Shown: positions 33,110 through 45,676, numbered from the stretch's first letter. The stretch: DNA of 64,000 bases from Toxonevra muliebris (GCA_963691655.1 OY829326.1:100129340-100193339); one strand, 5' to 3'. Notes: generated from the sequence alone by a model not told the origin. Program-made: numbers and translations.

Positions 33110-34250
33110 CTAATTTATACCAAAATTCATAGCAAACCTCAGACCAAAAATTAGACAAGTTTAAAACAAAATTCAAATCAAATTCAGACAAAAACCAAAC
33201 ATAAAGAAAAATAAAAATCAGACGAAGAAGTAGTCCAATAAGTAGATCGAAAAATAAAACATCTAAAACCTAATTCTTAAAATTCAGATTTAATATAGTC
33301 CTAGGGATAATATAATTTGAAAAAAAAACTATTTCGATCTACTTCTTGGTCTGATTTTCAGCCTTTTTTTTACTGAATTTGATCTGAATTTCTGTTAAAT
33401 TTAGTTTGAATTTTGATTTAAAATCACGCCTGAATTTTTCTTTAAATTTACCTTATTTTGTGTCTGAATTTTGCTATGAATTTTGATCTAAATTTTGGGC
33501 CGAATTTTGGTCTGATTTCTAAATTTAGAATCATCATCTTAATATCTAGTCTGAGTTTTGGGCTGAATCAGGTATAATTTTTAATCTGAGTTTTGGTATA
33601 ATTTGAATATCGGTTTGAATTTTTAACTGGATTTCGGTCTGTTTTCTAGTCAAAATTTGGTAATGAATTTAATGCATGTTTTTGATTTGAGTTTTAGTCT
33701 AAATTCTAATCTGAGTTTTGATATAAATTTTGATCTGTTTTTTATCTAAATTTCAATATAAATTTTGGTCTAGTTTTTGGGTTGAGTTTTGACCTGAATT
33801 TAAGTCTGAGTTAAACCCTTTAATTTCAATCTGAGTTTGGCTTGATTTTTTGGCTAAATTTTCGGTTTGAATTTCGGTGTAAGTTTTGACTTTTTTGCGA
33901 ATTGGTTTTTGGGCTGGATTTCTTTTTTGATGAAGACCGGTTTTGCGCTATAACCTCTAAATTCCTTACGCTCCCAAAAGAGCTAATTCTGAATGGATTT
34001 TATCTGAATTTGCGTCTGAACTCTATATATAAATTTCCGTTTAAATTTGGTCTAAATTGGAGAATTACAATAATTCTGGTCGAATTTTTTGTCTGTATTT
34101 GGTTTAAATTTTTGTTTGAATTTTAATTCACATTTGGGAGCGAATTTCGGTCTGAGTTTGGTTTAAATTTTAAGTTTTACCTCGAATTTTTATCAGTTTT
34201 TTTGGTTTTCAGTTTTGTTTTTTTTTCTGGATTCTGGTTTGATATTCTAT
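33110..34250 (+). repeat. Degenerate minisatellite, block 2, with a polarity switch
   Basis: From about 33110 to 33290 units read CAGACCAAAATT-like. From about 33340 to 34250 they read as the complement, AATTTTGGTCTGA-like, in dozens of diverged units of about 10-14 bp. The switch is a small foldback: AAAATCAGACGAAGAAGTAG near 33216 and its near complement near 33335-33360. Confidence 0.6.
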
Positions 34251-35532
34251 AATTAAGCAAAATCTGTATTCATATACTATTTCCAATTTTAAAAACTATT
34301 CTAATTCATTTAAATGTGGGCTGACTCTAGAGCAACAGTAGGTAAAATTTGACGAAGTTGGTAACTAAAAAAATTTCAGAAAGTATTCACGTAACTAAAT
34401 CTGCTTCATGAATTTTATGTTAAATAATGCCATCTTGTGTAAATTCATTACAGCTAATAAGCTTTGAAGCTTTATATGTATTTACTAACAACGCTTTATT
34501 TAAAACCGTAAATTAAAAAGCTCACTATATTTAAACTTTGGTTTGTGTAATAAATATGAACTTTTTTCTATATAGAAAGCATGAAAGTATATAACAAAAT
34601 TATAAGCTTTTAAGAGCAGAAAGCTCAAATGTAGTTACTATTTAAACCACAAAAATACACTAAAAAAAACTTTGTATCGCTAAATTTGAAGCAGATTTGA
34701 ATCAGAAAATATGGACAAAGTTCAGTTTGAAAAATTGTTTTTTAAATAGCTTGTTAGAAACACATAACAAACATAATTTTGAAAAAGTTCTAGTCAGAAG
34801 GAAACCTTTTTTCTAAAGGAAATTTTCATAGCATTCCTAAAAAAGGACGAGATTTCTCCTCTTCTTTAATTCCATTCCACTCACCAAAGTAAAATAATAA
34901 AATAGAAAAATCGGTATTTAATATTTAGTTCCATATGAAGTGAAATGTTTAAGTTGTGATCGAAATTATACTTTAGTCCGAAAATACTTTTAAGAAATAT
35001 ATTTCATAAAGAGGTAAATGCGTTACTCAAATTTTCGTTTTAGTTACGTTCAAACGGTTTTGTATCTTCAATATAGTGCTGCCAACCTGGAGACTCTATA
35101 TTAACATGTATTTAGCCTTCCCAAAATTATCGTATAATCGGCAGACTTGTCGAATGGGTTCTAATTTCTCATATGTACATAAAAACACAATTTTGACAAT
35201 TCACATATATGTATGTAGTTACTACAAAACCGGGGTTTAGAATTTTAATTGTATTATTTGTTTTTATTTTTTTGTTTTCTTCTAATTATTTTCATCAGTA
35301 AATCTTAACCTCAAAATATCTACTACAAAAAATAGTTTTGAAATATTATTACGACTACAGTTATGGTACGATTATTCAATATAACCACCGCAAGCTGGAA
35401 ATATGCTCGGCAAAGATCATGAAATTGTTGTTGTACCCAACACAAAGAGAGAATCCTTACTCACTCTCACACCGAACACGATATCAAGCTAAAGTTAATG
35501 CATACACACTTTTTAATGCTATATACCTATTG
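34251..35532. other. Stretch before the decayed terminal-exon set
   Basis: AT-rich. At 35370-35440 one frame gives PPQAGNMLGKD..., weakly like exon 5 (HPESGRAMK...), but stops interrupt it and the match is not secure. Confidence 0.35.
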
Positions 35533-35728
35533 TTCTTCACTAAGGATAATGTTTCGTATGAAAAACACGGAGCATTTTGCCTTAAGCCGCAAGTGGCCAA
35601 ATGACTTTCAGAATATAGTAAGTAGAAACTAACCGAAACATTGAAATCCAAATAAAAGTCATGCCCTAAACCCACGTAACTTTGTCAGGACTTTGCCCAG
35701 CTAGTTTAAAAATAAAAAAGATTACCTA

Positions 35729-37214
35729 CATTGGCGGTCACAAAAACCGCACCACTTGCAATACTGCTGCAATTTCGGTAATATTTCCTAACTCTGCCCA
35801 AATTTCCCTTCCTTTGTAAAGGAGATTCCCTTGTTTATGTTTTAAGAATGTATTTAAGCGGAATGTACCATTTTTTATTGCGCTTGTTTGGCGAAAAAAA
35901 GAATTCTTGAAAAAGTGCCGAAAACAACTGCAAAGTATAAACAATTGTCGCACCATCAAAACGTCGAAATTTTTGTTCTTAGGTATCAAGGAGTGTCATA
36001 AAGTTAAGTATCTGAAGAAATCTGATGCCTACATTTGACTGCTGTTGGAATAATCCAGAAAAAAGCAGTTTGTATCCGCTTAAAAGGGCAAAAGGATCAA
36101 AAAGACTATGGAAGGCAAATACCAGAGAAAATGGCATAACCTAAAAGAGAACCATAAATTATCGATTCAAAAGTATAGTCGCAATAAGGACTGAGCTAAA
36201 GAGCTATTACAACGTCAATATAAATGTCGAAAACTTACGCAGAAAGAAACAAAAGTTCGGTCTGTATGGGAGACGAAATAGATGGAAACAAATCGCCAGG
36301 CATGGACTAAAAACTACAGCAATTGAACTCTGGCAGACTCGAGAAAAGTTATATGATCGGGCAAATTAAACTCAATTTTTTAGGCACATTTAATCTTCGG
36401 TGTGAAAATAGTTCAATTCCCACAAAGTCAGATAGTTTGGATGGGTCTCTTATACTATATTGAAGGGACTGTGAACGCCCAAAAATATGGCTAAAATTTT
36501 ATGGAGCAATTGTTGTAAGCCAATTGCGGTACGCTTTCGCTCATTAATGACGTTATTTTTCCGGACGACTTCTGCGGCATATTATCACGCAAAATTGGCA
36601 AGGTTTAGCTAGTATTTAATGCCTGATGTTTGATAACTTTAGAAATAGTAAAACAGTTAGATGAATGATCCTTATTTGTTTGCAGATTCAAAATGTTTTC
36701 GATGATATTAGAATTTACTGGCGGGAATGATCAGGTAGCTCGCGCGGTTTAAGTCCGATAAGGCACCTCTGTCATATAATGAAACGGAAAGTTGCTCAAA
36801 ACATGCCAAAAAATAAAAAAATCTTTGTTGGAGTTCTGAAAAAAGTTTAGTATTAAAAAATAGCGAATGATATCCTTAAAGTCCTTGTCGACTCTACGCC
36901 ATTCAAGATAACGGCCATAAGAAAGGTTAAGAGACGGGCACCGTCAAACTAAACTATTTTGCTTATCACTTTATTATGAAACAAATTAATCTTAGTTTAC
37001 ACCTTCAAAAAATAACAAATATTTTTATTTTTACGTACTTTTAATCAATACCCTCAAAAACGTGAAATTTCTTCCACATTTTTGTTTTAATTAAAAAGTA
37101 ATAAAATTTGTGTGTATGTGTGATGTTTCTTTTGCAATTTCGTTCCCTAAAAATAAAAAAAAATGACATTCACTAAAACAAAATCAGGTGGTGCGGTTTT
37201 TGTGACCGCCAGTG
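35729..37214 (+). mobile_element. Degenerate Tc1-like transposon
   Basis: 1486 bp with ends CATTGGCGGTCACAAAAACC / complement CACTGGCGGTCACAAAAACC and TA on both sides. Inside, scattered pieces of a Tc1-type transposase can be read on + (ENLRRKKQKFGLYGRR near 36225, and LKVLVDSTPFKITAIRKVKR near 36875, like the C-terminal end of Tc1/Bari proteins). There are many stops and shifts. It sits in the intron between the exon-6-like and exon-7-like pieces of the decayed mutarotase copy. Confidence 0.75.
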
Positions 37215-38299
37215 TACATACATAATAAAATTTTGTGCTTCATTTGTTTTTCATGGATTCTGTTGTTCTTTTCAGAAATTGCCATCAATCGTAATAGAAT
37301 GTGGAAAACAATATTCAAGTGATATTTTCTATAGTTTTTGCATTTGTAAAAAAGATAATGGAATAAGACCCGAAATAAAGCAATCTAACGAATTCAGGAT
37401 ACAAAAAAAAAAATCATTAAAGTAGGTACTAAAATAGCCGTCGTAGTAATGGCGCAGTCCACATTGGCTGCATTTACCAGGTCTCGTATATCTCCATGCA
37501 TCCTTTCGAAAGTAAGGGTATCCGATCCATCAGGTGCGGGCTCAACTATCGAATCAGTAAGCGATGTCTGCTCAGCAAATATGCTTGAATTTATTATCGG
37601 CCAAACATATGCAGATATTAGTCTTACATCCCAAAAATGAATGAGTGAAGCTTTAAAAGATCGGAACAGAACAGATAGAGCAAAGATAATAAAAAATATC
37701 AGATCAGAACACAATGCTTCGAGAGGAAACTCAGATGCTCTAGTATATGAAGCTAAATCTATTGGTAACACTGATTCAAAGACATCATTTAGAGCCTCTT
37801 CACCACTAAATATTTTATTCAGCCGCCAGAGTATAAACCAAAACATTATGCCAGCTATTCAGCGCCAACAACCCCTGAAGCCAAACAAATCTAGATCTAA
37901 GTATACACCAATGTTGTACGCCCCCAATCATTCACCCAAATTCAGTGAGTCAACCAAGTCCAATGACGTTCATTCGATCAGTCTTGTATATATTATAGAT
38001 TTAGCTATTATAAAATTGGGAGAACCAAAAAGAAAACCCGAATTGATTCCAGAAACTCGGCGTTAGTCAATACCCACATTTTTAGGAAAAAATGGGTCGT
38101 CAGCACTACAAAAAGTTTCGATCATCAAATTGAAAGAGACGAAGCGTTTGTATCGACTATAACAGCCAAAGTATTGGAACCTATCGCTCTAAAACTATAT
38201 CAACCGAAGTAATAAATTATGAAGACACGTTCGCTAAGAATTTAATTTTCTAATTATAATATGACAACAGAGAGGTGAACATCTGGAGCAGATCCATAT

Positions 38300-39354
38300 A
38301 GGGGCGTAGCCAGAAATTTTTTTCGGGGGGGTTTTTCATTCGAAGAAAATATTCATAAATAATTTTTATCAAACTGATTTTTAAATACAATAAATTAAAT
38401 CGATGATACATTTGATGGACCCTATCAGACTAAGGACAAAAGTAGATAAATGTCTTAAAACTTTAGGAAAAATTTTCCAATTTTTTTTTAATCTTAACCT
38501 CAAAAAAATGGCCATAAGTGACGAAAAATTCACAGAATGATCAAATTAAATTTCTTCAAATAAATATTATTCAATGTGCATTCTAATGCATTTTTTTTAT
38601 CGTGAAGGACATAATTTCGTTAACTCATTGACTTCCCACTACCGATGATGTACCCAACCTCAAAAAAATTACCAAAAATAGTAGAGGCTAATTTTTTTCA
38701 AAAGATCATTATTGGGAATTTGGGTCATTATCAATGATAAGGAACCCGGATGAGGTTGGCTTATATTCCCTAAATTCGTGAAGTCACAGCATTGAAAGAG
38801 ATCTTTCTACAATAGTCGTGGTGCTCTGAGCAATAATGGGTTAAAAAATTAATTACATTTTCTGATTTTCTCCTAAAACTGCTAATAAGATGGAGTTTTT
38901 GCGAAAGAAATTTTCACGTTGAACACGAATCTGAGGTCAAAAACTTTCCATCACGTCACGTTTTAGGAAATAAAATTTTTTTTATTTTTTATTAATTTTT
39001 AAACTTTTCAAACTGATTCAGGACGAAACTTTAAATCAAAAACAGTTACTGACCTAGAAAAACTATGAATGCAGGAGTGCTCAGTATCACCTTCTCTTTT
39101 TCGATCCGAAGTTAAACCTCATGTCGAAGAAAACAAATCGGATTTGATCGCACAGTGTAACTAAGATTTCAAATTTATTTATTGTATGACTGTTTAGAAA
39201 AAAACCGATAGAAGTAAAAAATATCGTTAAATAGATTCTATTTTGACTTTTTCCCCATCCATTGGCAATTAATCTAAAAAATTAGAATAAAGTTTCCACA
39301 TTTCGGGGGGGGGAGGTCAGAACCCCCAAAACCTCCCCCCTAAATACGGCCTTG
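38300..39354. repeat. GC-tipped repeat family, copy 1 (longest)
   Basis: AT-rich 1055 bp with G-rich tips: AGGGGCGTAGCCAGAAATTT at the left, and AGGTCAGAACCCCCAAAACC then ...TACGGCCTTG at the right. The tips are imperfect inverted repeats (AGGGGCGTAGCC versus complement CAAGGCCGTATTT), as in some hAT-like elements. Flanks GATCCATA and AATCTATC may be a worn 8-bp duplication. No coding sequence. Confidence 0.5.
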
Positions 39355-39479
39355 AATCTATCAGTGAAATTAATGCAAACAGTGAAGCCTGACAAATTCA
39401 TCAGTGAAATTAATGCAATAATAGACAGACCATCTTCAAGAAGCACAGGCGCTATACGAAAAAGAATTGAAATACATTA

Positions 39480-40071
39480 AGTTTTATTGCATTTAAAACA
39501 AGAAAAAGTATTTTCCATTATCACTAGCAAATATTTGTAACTCTTGACAAACTAAATTTTTTACAAATGTAATTTTAATTTATTTCTCCTTAAGAGTTTT
39601 GACTAAGTTCTTCCTACATTTTTAAAACATTGTTTTAATTACTCAAGCTTAAATCTAAACTAAACAAAACATAAAAAGCAGGAAAGGAAATTTAAACTAG
39701 TTTTTTGTATAAAAATATTAGAAGACACGTATATTCATTCATACAATATTTTCTATACACCTACAAATAAAAATTGAGTATATTGAGTAAATTGAGTACT
39801 ATTCGAGTCACGTGTCAAATGCCAATAAAATAATAATGATCAATCATATTAAAGTAATTCAACATATGTATCACCACATAACAACTACATATATATATTT
39901 ACTTAATAAATATAAAAATATGAAACATATATAAGTAACGAAACCATCAAACATAATTGCATAATCAAGCAGATACATATGTATGTGTGAATATAAGTAT
40001 AGATTGCATTTGTATGTGATTAAATTTGTATTCTATTTTATAAAAAATGCAAATATAAAATAGAAAAGGTT
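39480..40071. other. Flank after the decayed tail
   Basis: AT-rich DNA with ATAT-type words; no gene or repeat recognised. Confidence 0.45.
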
Positions 40072-40075
40072 AACC

Positions 40076-41449
40076 CTTTCCTCCTCGAATTTTAATAAAG
40101 ATTGATAGAAAGCATTTTTGCAGAAAACATGATTACTTTGGATTTCCACAATCATGATACTAAATTTCATACTTATACATATCGCTCATTTACTAAAAGA
40201 CTGTCATAACTCAAAAATTATAAAATTTTTTACTTTGAATTTTACAAAATTAATTTAAGAAATGTAATAAAATTATATGAAATTTGACTTTGTGAGGTAA
40301 TTTTTCCAAGAATAAGGAGGTGGAAGGTGTTTTGATTTTCTGGAGCCCCCCATACTTTTTGATGAACAAAATTTTTCTCAAACACACCATAATACTTTTA
40401 TCATTCCTTTAGCCTGTGGGCAATATTGTTCAAAGCTTTACTTAAAAACTCTCAAAATTTGGGGTATGGAGCTTAGATGGAGAATTCTTATGTTAAAAAA
40501 ACATGTGCTTCTTTTTTACTAAACAACTTTTCTATAGACACCAACGATAAGACATAAATTAAGTACAGTAGAACCGCGATAATTCGTACCCTGTTAATTC
40601 GAAAATCTCTATAATTCGTAACAAACTGTTGATCCCTTGAAAAAATCGCTTTAATTCGTAAAAATTCCACACATTTTGGTCCCCTCGATAATTCGTATTT
40701 TTATTTTTTCAATATAAGGTCTGTTTAACCTCTTCTAAATTGAAATTGGCTGTTGACAACCTCTTATAATTCGTAATGCAAGCAAAATTACTATGTATGG
40801 CTTAATGATTCGAAAAAAAATCAATCATAGTAGATAGGTACGTTCACTTTTTTTGATGATTGTTACAAAGGTAATAGTGGACATTATTGGAAAAATTAAT
40901 GATAATTGTAAGGATTAAGAGTCCTGGACATATTTTTTTCAAATTTATTTTAATATTTTCATAAAATATTAAAGAAATTCAACCAGATTTTGAGAAAAAG
41001 CTCTGAGATGAAAGGGTTAAATAAAAATCTCGTTAAATCGAAAACCTCTGTAATTCGTAAAAAATTGCTGGTCCCTTGCGATTACAAATTATCGGGATTC
41101 TACTGTATATCCTTTCATGATTTCATGTACAGTTATCTCGAAAACCTGACGTGATGAAGCAAAATGGTCTTTAGATTCGAACTCAGCAACCCCAAATTTC
41201 TCAAAACTACATGTCAAATCGCCAGTCCGATTTTGGCTGTTGCACAGTGTAATTTACGTTTACGACTTGTCTTCAAACACAAACAAATTCAAAAAGAAAA
41301 AAATAGCATAAGCACGAAATTTCAAATGTTCGGCAATCAGGTAATGTGAAGAATACCTAACAGAACCGAATACATATAGTATTATGAGTAAAATTTGTTA
41401 AAAACCTATTTTAAGTCACATCAAAGTAATAGTAGGCAATATCGGATAT
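40076..41449. mobile_element. Possible piggyBac-like element, interrupted
   Basis: TTAACCCTTTCCTCCTCG on the left and ...GATATGAAAGGGTTAA on the right give TTAA-flanked short inverted ends (CCCTTTC). A third ...GATGAAAGGGTTAA lies at about 41006-41021. The repeat is short, so the borders are uncertain. Confidence 0.35.
40566..41105. mobile_element. pogo/Tigger-type MITE
   Basis: 540 bp with ends CAGTAGAACCGCGATAATTC / complement CAGTAGAATCCCGATAATTT between TA dinucleotides. The subterminal DNA is full of 'ATAATTCGTA' words, as in Tigger-family MITEs. No transposase. Confidence 0.8.
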
Positions 41450-42773
41450 GAAAGGGTTAAAACTCGCAAAGCGTCAAATTTTTTTATAACGGAATACTCC
41501 CACAATCTAAACAAACTTCACATGTAGAGTACAAAATTAAAACAGAAATCGATTGTGCAAGTTCCAATTATTTAGACAAGAAGAGGCTATTCTCTTTCCA
41601 TATGACATATCGGATAAAAAAAAAAATAAATAAAAAATTTATGTATTGAATTCATTAGCTGTGATTTGTGATTATCAAAAAATATAGGGTCTGCAGCCAC
41701 ATCATAGCCCACAACAAAGAAAATTTAAAATTTTAAAATGCTATATAAAAAATTATAGCATTATATTAAAGATCTAATTCTTATTGTACACCAGTGGCCT
41801 ATTTCACCAACTTACAAATATGTGAATTGTAAGGAAATTCTCACAAAATTGTAAAAAAATCTTTAAATGAGGTTTCACCCAATTCCTACAATTGTGAATT
41901 CGGACTTGTAAATCACAAGTACTTGTAACAACAAATTTTTCAATATTTGTTTCACCAAACAGGATTTGTAGTTGTGATTTACAAGTAACAAATTTGTAGA
42001 AATGTTACTATTTTGTAGTTTTTTGTTTCACCAAACAGACGACCAATCAAAAATATGTAACATTTGTAAGAATTTCTTATAAAAAAAAATCGCCTGTAAA
42101 ATGGCTACAATTGTTTATTTTTCGTCATACTTTTAGCAGTATGTTTTTATATTTACAGTTTTTAATCAGCATCTTAAGAATGTAGATTAATTTAAAAAAA
42201 AATTTTAAATTAATAAACATGTCTACCAAAGGGCATAGCCGGGTTTCCATGTCAGAAATGCCCCCAAACCGAATCAAGTTTTGCATGGACCCTTTTGAAG
42301 CACTTGATTTAAGAATGATTTGGCTAAATTGTCAGACCATTATCTCTAATTTTTAATGAGTAATGACGGATTTTGTAAATTTCGTTTTTCGCGTTTTTCA
42401 GCCTAACTAGCCATAGGAAAAATCTGAAAAAACTCACAGTAATTTTTTGATTTTGGGGACACATTTGAAATTTTTTCCCGAATTTTCTAACGCGAAATTC
42501 GCAATGAAAAAAATCACGAAAATTTTTATATGCGATTTTTTAATCCTAAAAATAGGTTTACTACTCTGATTTTTCTTATGTAAATAAGTCGCTTCCGAAT
42601 ACTCATACTCCTATTTTCCAAGGTGTGGACGGGAGTCAAAAAAATTAAAAACCGAAATTGGCATTCCATATGAAATGCCATAAGGCCATGAAAAAATCAA
42701 TTACAGCTATTAACTATCAGCCATCTGTTACTTTCGCAGAATTTTTTTTTTTTTAATTTTATTTATGAAAATC
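41108..42773. other. Repeat-rich non-coding stretch
   Basis: No gene supported. It holds the TTTCACCAA repeats at 41790-42110 and unassigned AT-rich DNA around 42240-42760. Confidence 0.4.
41790..42110. repeat. Repeated TTTCACCAA segments with internal palindromes
   Basis: TTTCACC(A/C)AA words at about 41811, 41872, 41951 and 42029, spaced about 61-79 bp, each near 'TTGTAA...TTACAA' palindromes. It resembles subterminal repeats of some MITEs, but no matching right end is seen. Confidence 0.35.
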
Positions 42774-43438
42774 AGGGGGGGTTTTCATTCGACGAAAATA
42801 TTCATATCAAATTTTTAAGAAACTGATGTTTAAATGCAATAAATTAAATAGGATGATGCATTTGATGGACCTTATCAGACTAGGGAGAAAAGTGGATAAA
42901 TGTCTTAAAGCTTTAGGAAAAATGTTTATTCCGAATTTTCTTAATCTTAACCTAAAAAAAATGGCCGAAAATGACAAAAAAAAATCACAGAATAATCAAT
43001 TTGATTTTTTTCAAATAAATATTATTAATTGTGGATTCCAACACATTTTTTATCGTGAAAGACATAATTTCGATAACTCATTGACTTACCATAACTGATA
43101 ATGAAGCCAACCTCAAAAAAATGATCAAGAATGAATTTTTCATGTTGAACACGAATCTGAGGTCAAAAACTTCCCATTACGTCACGTTTTAGAAAAATGG
43201 GGTTGAAACCCTTGAAAATACCGTTTTTGGCATGTAGCACAACTTCGTACGATTCAATTCATGTTAATTTTTTAAAATGTTTTCTTTTATTTGACTTTTT
43301 AGAAAGAAACCGATTAAAAAATATTTAAAAATCGTTCAATAGATTTTATTTTAACTTTTTTTTCATCCACTGGCAATCAATATCAAAAATTAGGAAAAAG
43401 TTTCGGGGGGAGGTCAGAACCCTCTAAATACGGCCTTG
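42774..43438. repeat. GC-tipped repeat family, copy 2
   Basis: About 665 bp similar along its length to 38300-39354 with an internal loss. It keeps the phrase TTTTCATTCG..., ATGATGCATTTGATGGACC and the G-rich right tip ending TACGGCCTTG. Confidence 0.6.
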
Positions 43439-43919
43439 TTGTACACGTATAGTAAAAACAACAATTAAATTCCTCAAATTTATTATTATTATTATAAAGT
43501 TTTAACGTTACTCTGTTAGCTTTCCCAGGAGAAAAGTGTGGAGATTTATTCGGCCCGATTTCCAGAGGAAATTATATCGCCATAACTTATTATGGAATTG
43601 TTTATTTACTTCGTATTTTTTTGTTTTAACTGTACTTCTTTATCAGACCATATCTTTGTGTACCCCCGCGAATGAACACGTCCATTCGCCACAATGCACA
43701 AAATGGAAGTCTCCCCTAAATTTATTTGCAGAACTTTCAAATTCTTCAAACAAAATTTTTTTAAATTGACAATTCAAACCTAAACAAATAAATTTTTTTT
43801 TCAAGTATACAAAAAATAATCCGTTCATATGTTTAATTTAACATGTCTATGCTTTACTTTAATAATAAAATAATTTTTAAAAAACAAGCAGATTTCTTTT
43901 TAGTGCCATCTATTGTTAG

Positions 43920-45240
43920 AGTTTTTCATTTAATTTTTGATCTAATTTCTAGTTTGGATTTTTAGTCTGTTGCTTAGCCAGGTTTTTTATTTGAATTTTG
44001 AACAAGTTCTAGACTGATTTTTGACGGGTGACGTTTTGATCTGATTTTTGGTCAGACTTTTCAGGGTCAGGATTTGGTCTGATTTTTTATTTCGATTTTA
44101 GCCTGACTGATCAGGTTTCTAGACCGGTTTTTGGTTTGGATTTAAGCCCAATTTGAGTGTATAGTTTGTAGTCTAGATGTTAGTCTGTTTTTTTTCTGTC
44201 TATTTATCAATTTTTTGTTCAGATATTTGATTTGAACTTTGGTCTGGTTTTTATTTGGATTTCTGGTTTTGTTTATTTTCGAATCTGACACTCTGAACTG
44301 GTTTTTAGTTCTATGCACCTTACGTGGTAGTTTGACAGATACCGCAAAACAAAATTTCGTGCATTGCTTCATAAAGTTCGTGAAGCTATTATAAATAATA
44401 AAGGCCTAATAAAGGAAAGTAAAGAACTTCATAAAAAGAATTCAGATTAAGAATTCAGTCTGTCCGACCACCAAAACAGTAATATTGTTAAATTTAGAGC
44501 ACGTGAGTTGCAGAGGTTTAATATGGATTTTAGTTCGTTTTTTTGTTTCGTTTCTAGTCTAGATTTTAGTCAGACTTTATTCTGAGTTCCGAATTTGATT
44601 TTGTTCGGGATTTGGTGAAGTTGTGAAAGAATTTTTTGGTCTGATTTTTTATTTGTTTTTTCTTCTGAATTATGTTCCGGTTTTTATCAGGTTTTTGAGG
44701 TAAATTATGGCCTGGATTTTGAGCTATATGCTTGTTGTTTGGAATTTGGTCAAAATTTGGTCTTCTGATTTTTGTCGGTTTTTTTGTCCAATCTTTGCTA
44801 AAGTTTTTTGGTTTATTTTTGCTGTGATTTTTGTTTAATGGCTATCCTAATTTCGATAACTCATTGACTTACCATAACTGATAATGAAGCCAACCTCAAA
44901 AAAATGATCAAAAATGCCAAAAATAGTCAGAGACCAATTTTTTTCAAATGATTATCGGTGGGAATTTGGACCATTATCAATGATGAGGAGCCCGGATGAG
45001 GTTGGCATATATTCCCTAAATTCGTGCAGTTATGGTTATCCTAAATTTAGTCAGGTTTCATCCTATTTTTTTATCTGGTTTTTGGTCTAGATTTTTTGAA
45101 TTCCATGTCGAAATTTTAATCCGGTTTATAATCTGGTTATTGGTCTGGTTTTTAATTTAGATTCTGGCCAAAGAATGGGGTTTGTGATTTTAATTTTTGT
45201 TTGACTTTTCATGTAACTTTTGTTATGATTTTTGCATCTT
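43920..45240 (+). repeat. Degenerate minisatellite, block 3
   Basis: Many 'GATTTTTGGTCTGATTTTT'-like units, diverged, in the same orientation as 33340-34250. A GC-tipped-family fragment sits within it at 44845-45035. Confidence 0.5.
44845..45035 (+). repeat. GC-tipped repeat family, fragment 3
   Basis: Matches the internal part of copy 1 (about 38640-38795; AATGATGAGGAGCCCGGATG then AGGTTGGC versus AATGATAAGGAACCCGGATG then AGGTTGGC). It is flanked by ATGGCTATCCTAA and ATGGTTATCCTAA, a 13-bp near-direct repeat. Confidence 0.6.
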
Positions 45241-45676
45241 TCCCAAGTTTCAAAATTTTAATACATATTTTTAAACAAATAGTAAAAGAATGAGTTCATG
45301 AAATTATGATATTTAAACAGTTTTCTTTTTGATTATTATAAAATATTTTGGGGATTTAAAAGGAACTTGGCTCAAAGATAATGCATTTCTAACTCATTTT
45401 TTAATTCCCACTTATGTGATTATGTTATTAGTTTATACTTTCTGAAAACATACAGGCAAAATTTATTAACTAATTCAAATCTATTTGTAGGCATTAGTCA
45501 GAAAAACACAATAGCAATAATATATTAATTATATTTGTAAATATATTTTTATCTTCTTTTTTATTGTTTTTTTATTTTTACATTTTCTGCAGCGATACAT
45601 TTTTGGAATACAATGTCATTATTAGAAATATTAAAAATTATTATTAGAAAATGTATGAGAAATATTACATTGTTAA

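Larger units (their letters stand above)
35533..39479 (+). pseudogene. Decayed third copy of mutarotase exon 6, exon 7 and tail
   Basis: An exon-6-like piece (35533-35617) reads TKDNVSYEKHGAFCLKPQ, then shifts frame (a 2-base loss relative to exon 6) to WPNDFQNI, ending at an intact GTAAGT donor. The catalytic Glu position is Lys. An exon-7-like piece starts at 37276 after TTTTCAG and reads LPSIVIECGKQYSSDIFYSF, matching the barrel end of exons 7a/7b. With one shift in the A run near 37400 the frame runs on to about 38066 with one TGA at 37638; this stretch is not clearly alignable to the 7b tail. At 39430-39479 the stop-proximal piece RSTGAI... followed by TAAGTTTTATT matches the end of 7b (KSTGAI..., TAAGTTTTATT). 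A Tc1-like element sits in the intron and a GC-tipped repeat near the end. Exons 1-4 have no clear counterpart nearby; a faint exon-5-like stretch may lie at 35370-35440. Confidence 0.7.

Noticed and set aside
37394..37846. 150-codon minus-strand frame with hydrophobic stretches
   Set aside because: It lies antisense to the decayed exon-7-like frame (37276-38066), which has splice-site and homology support; the minus frame shows no family.
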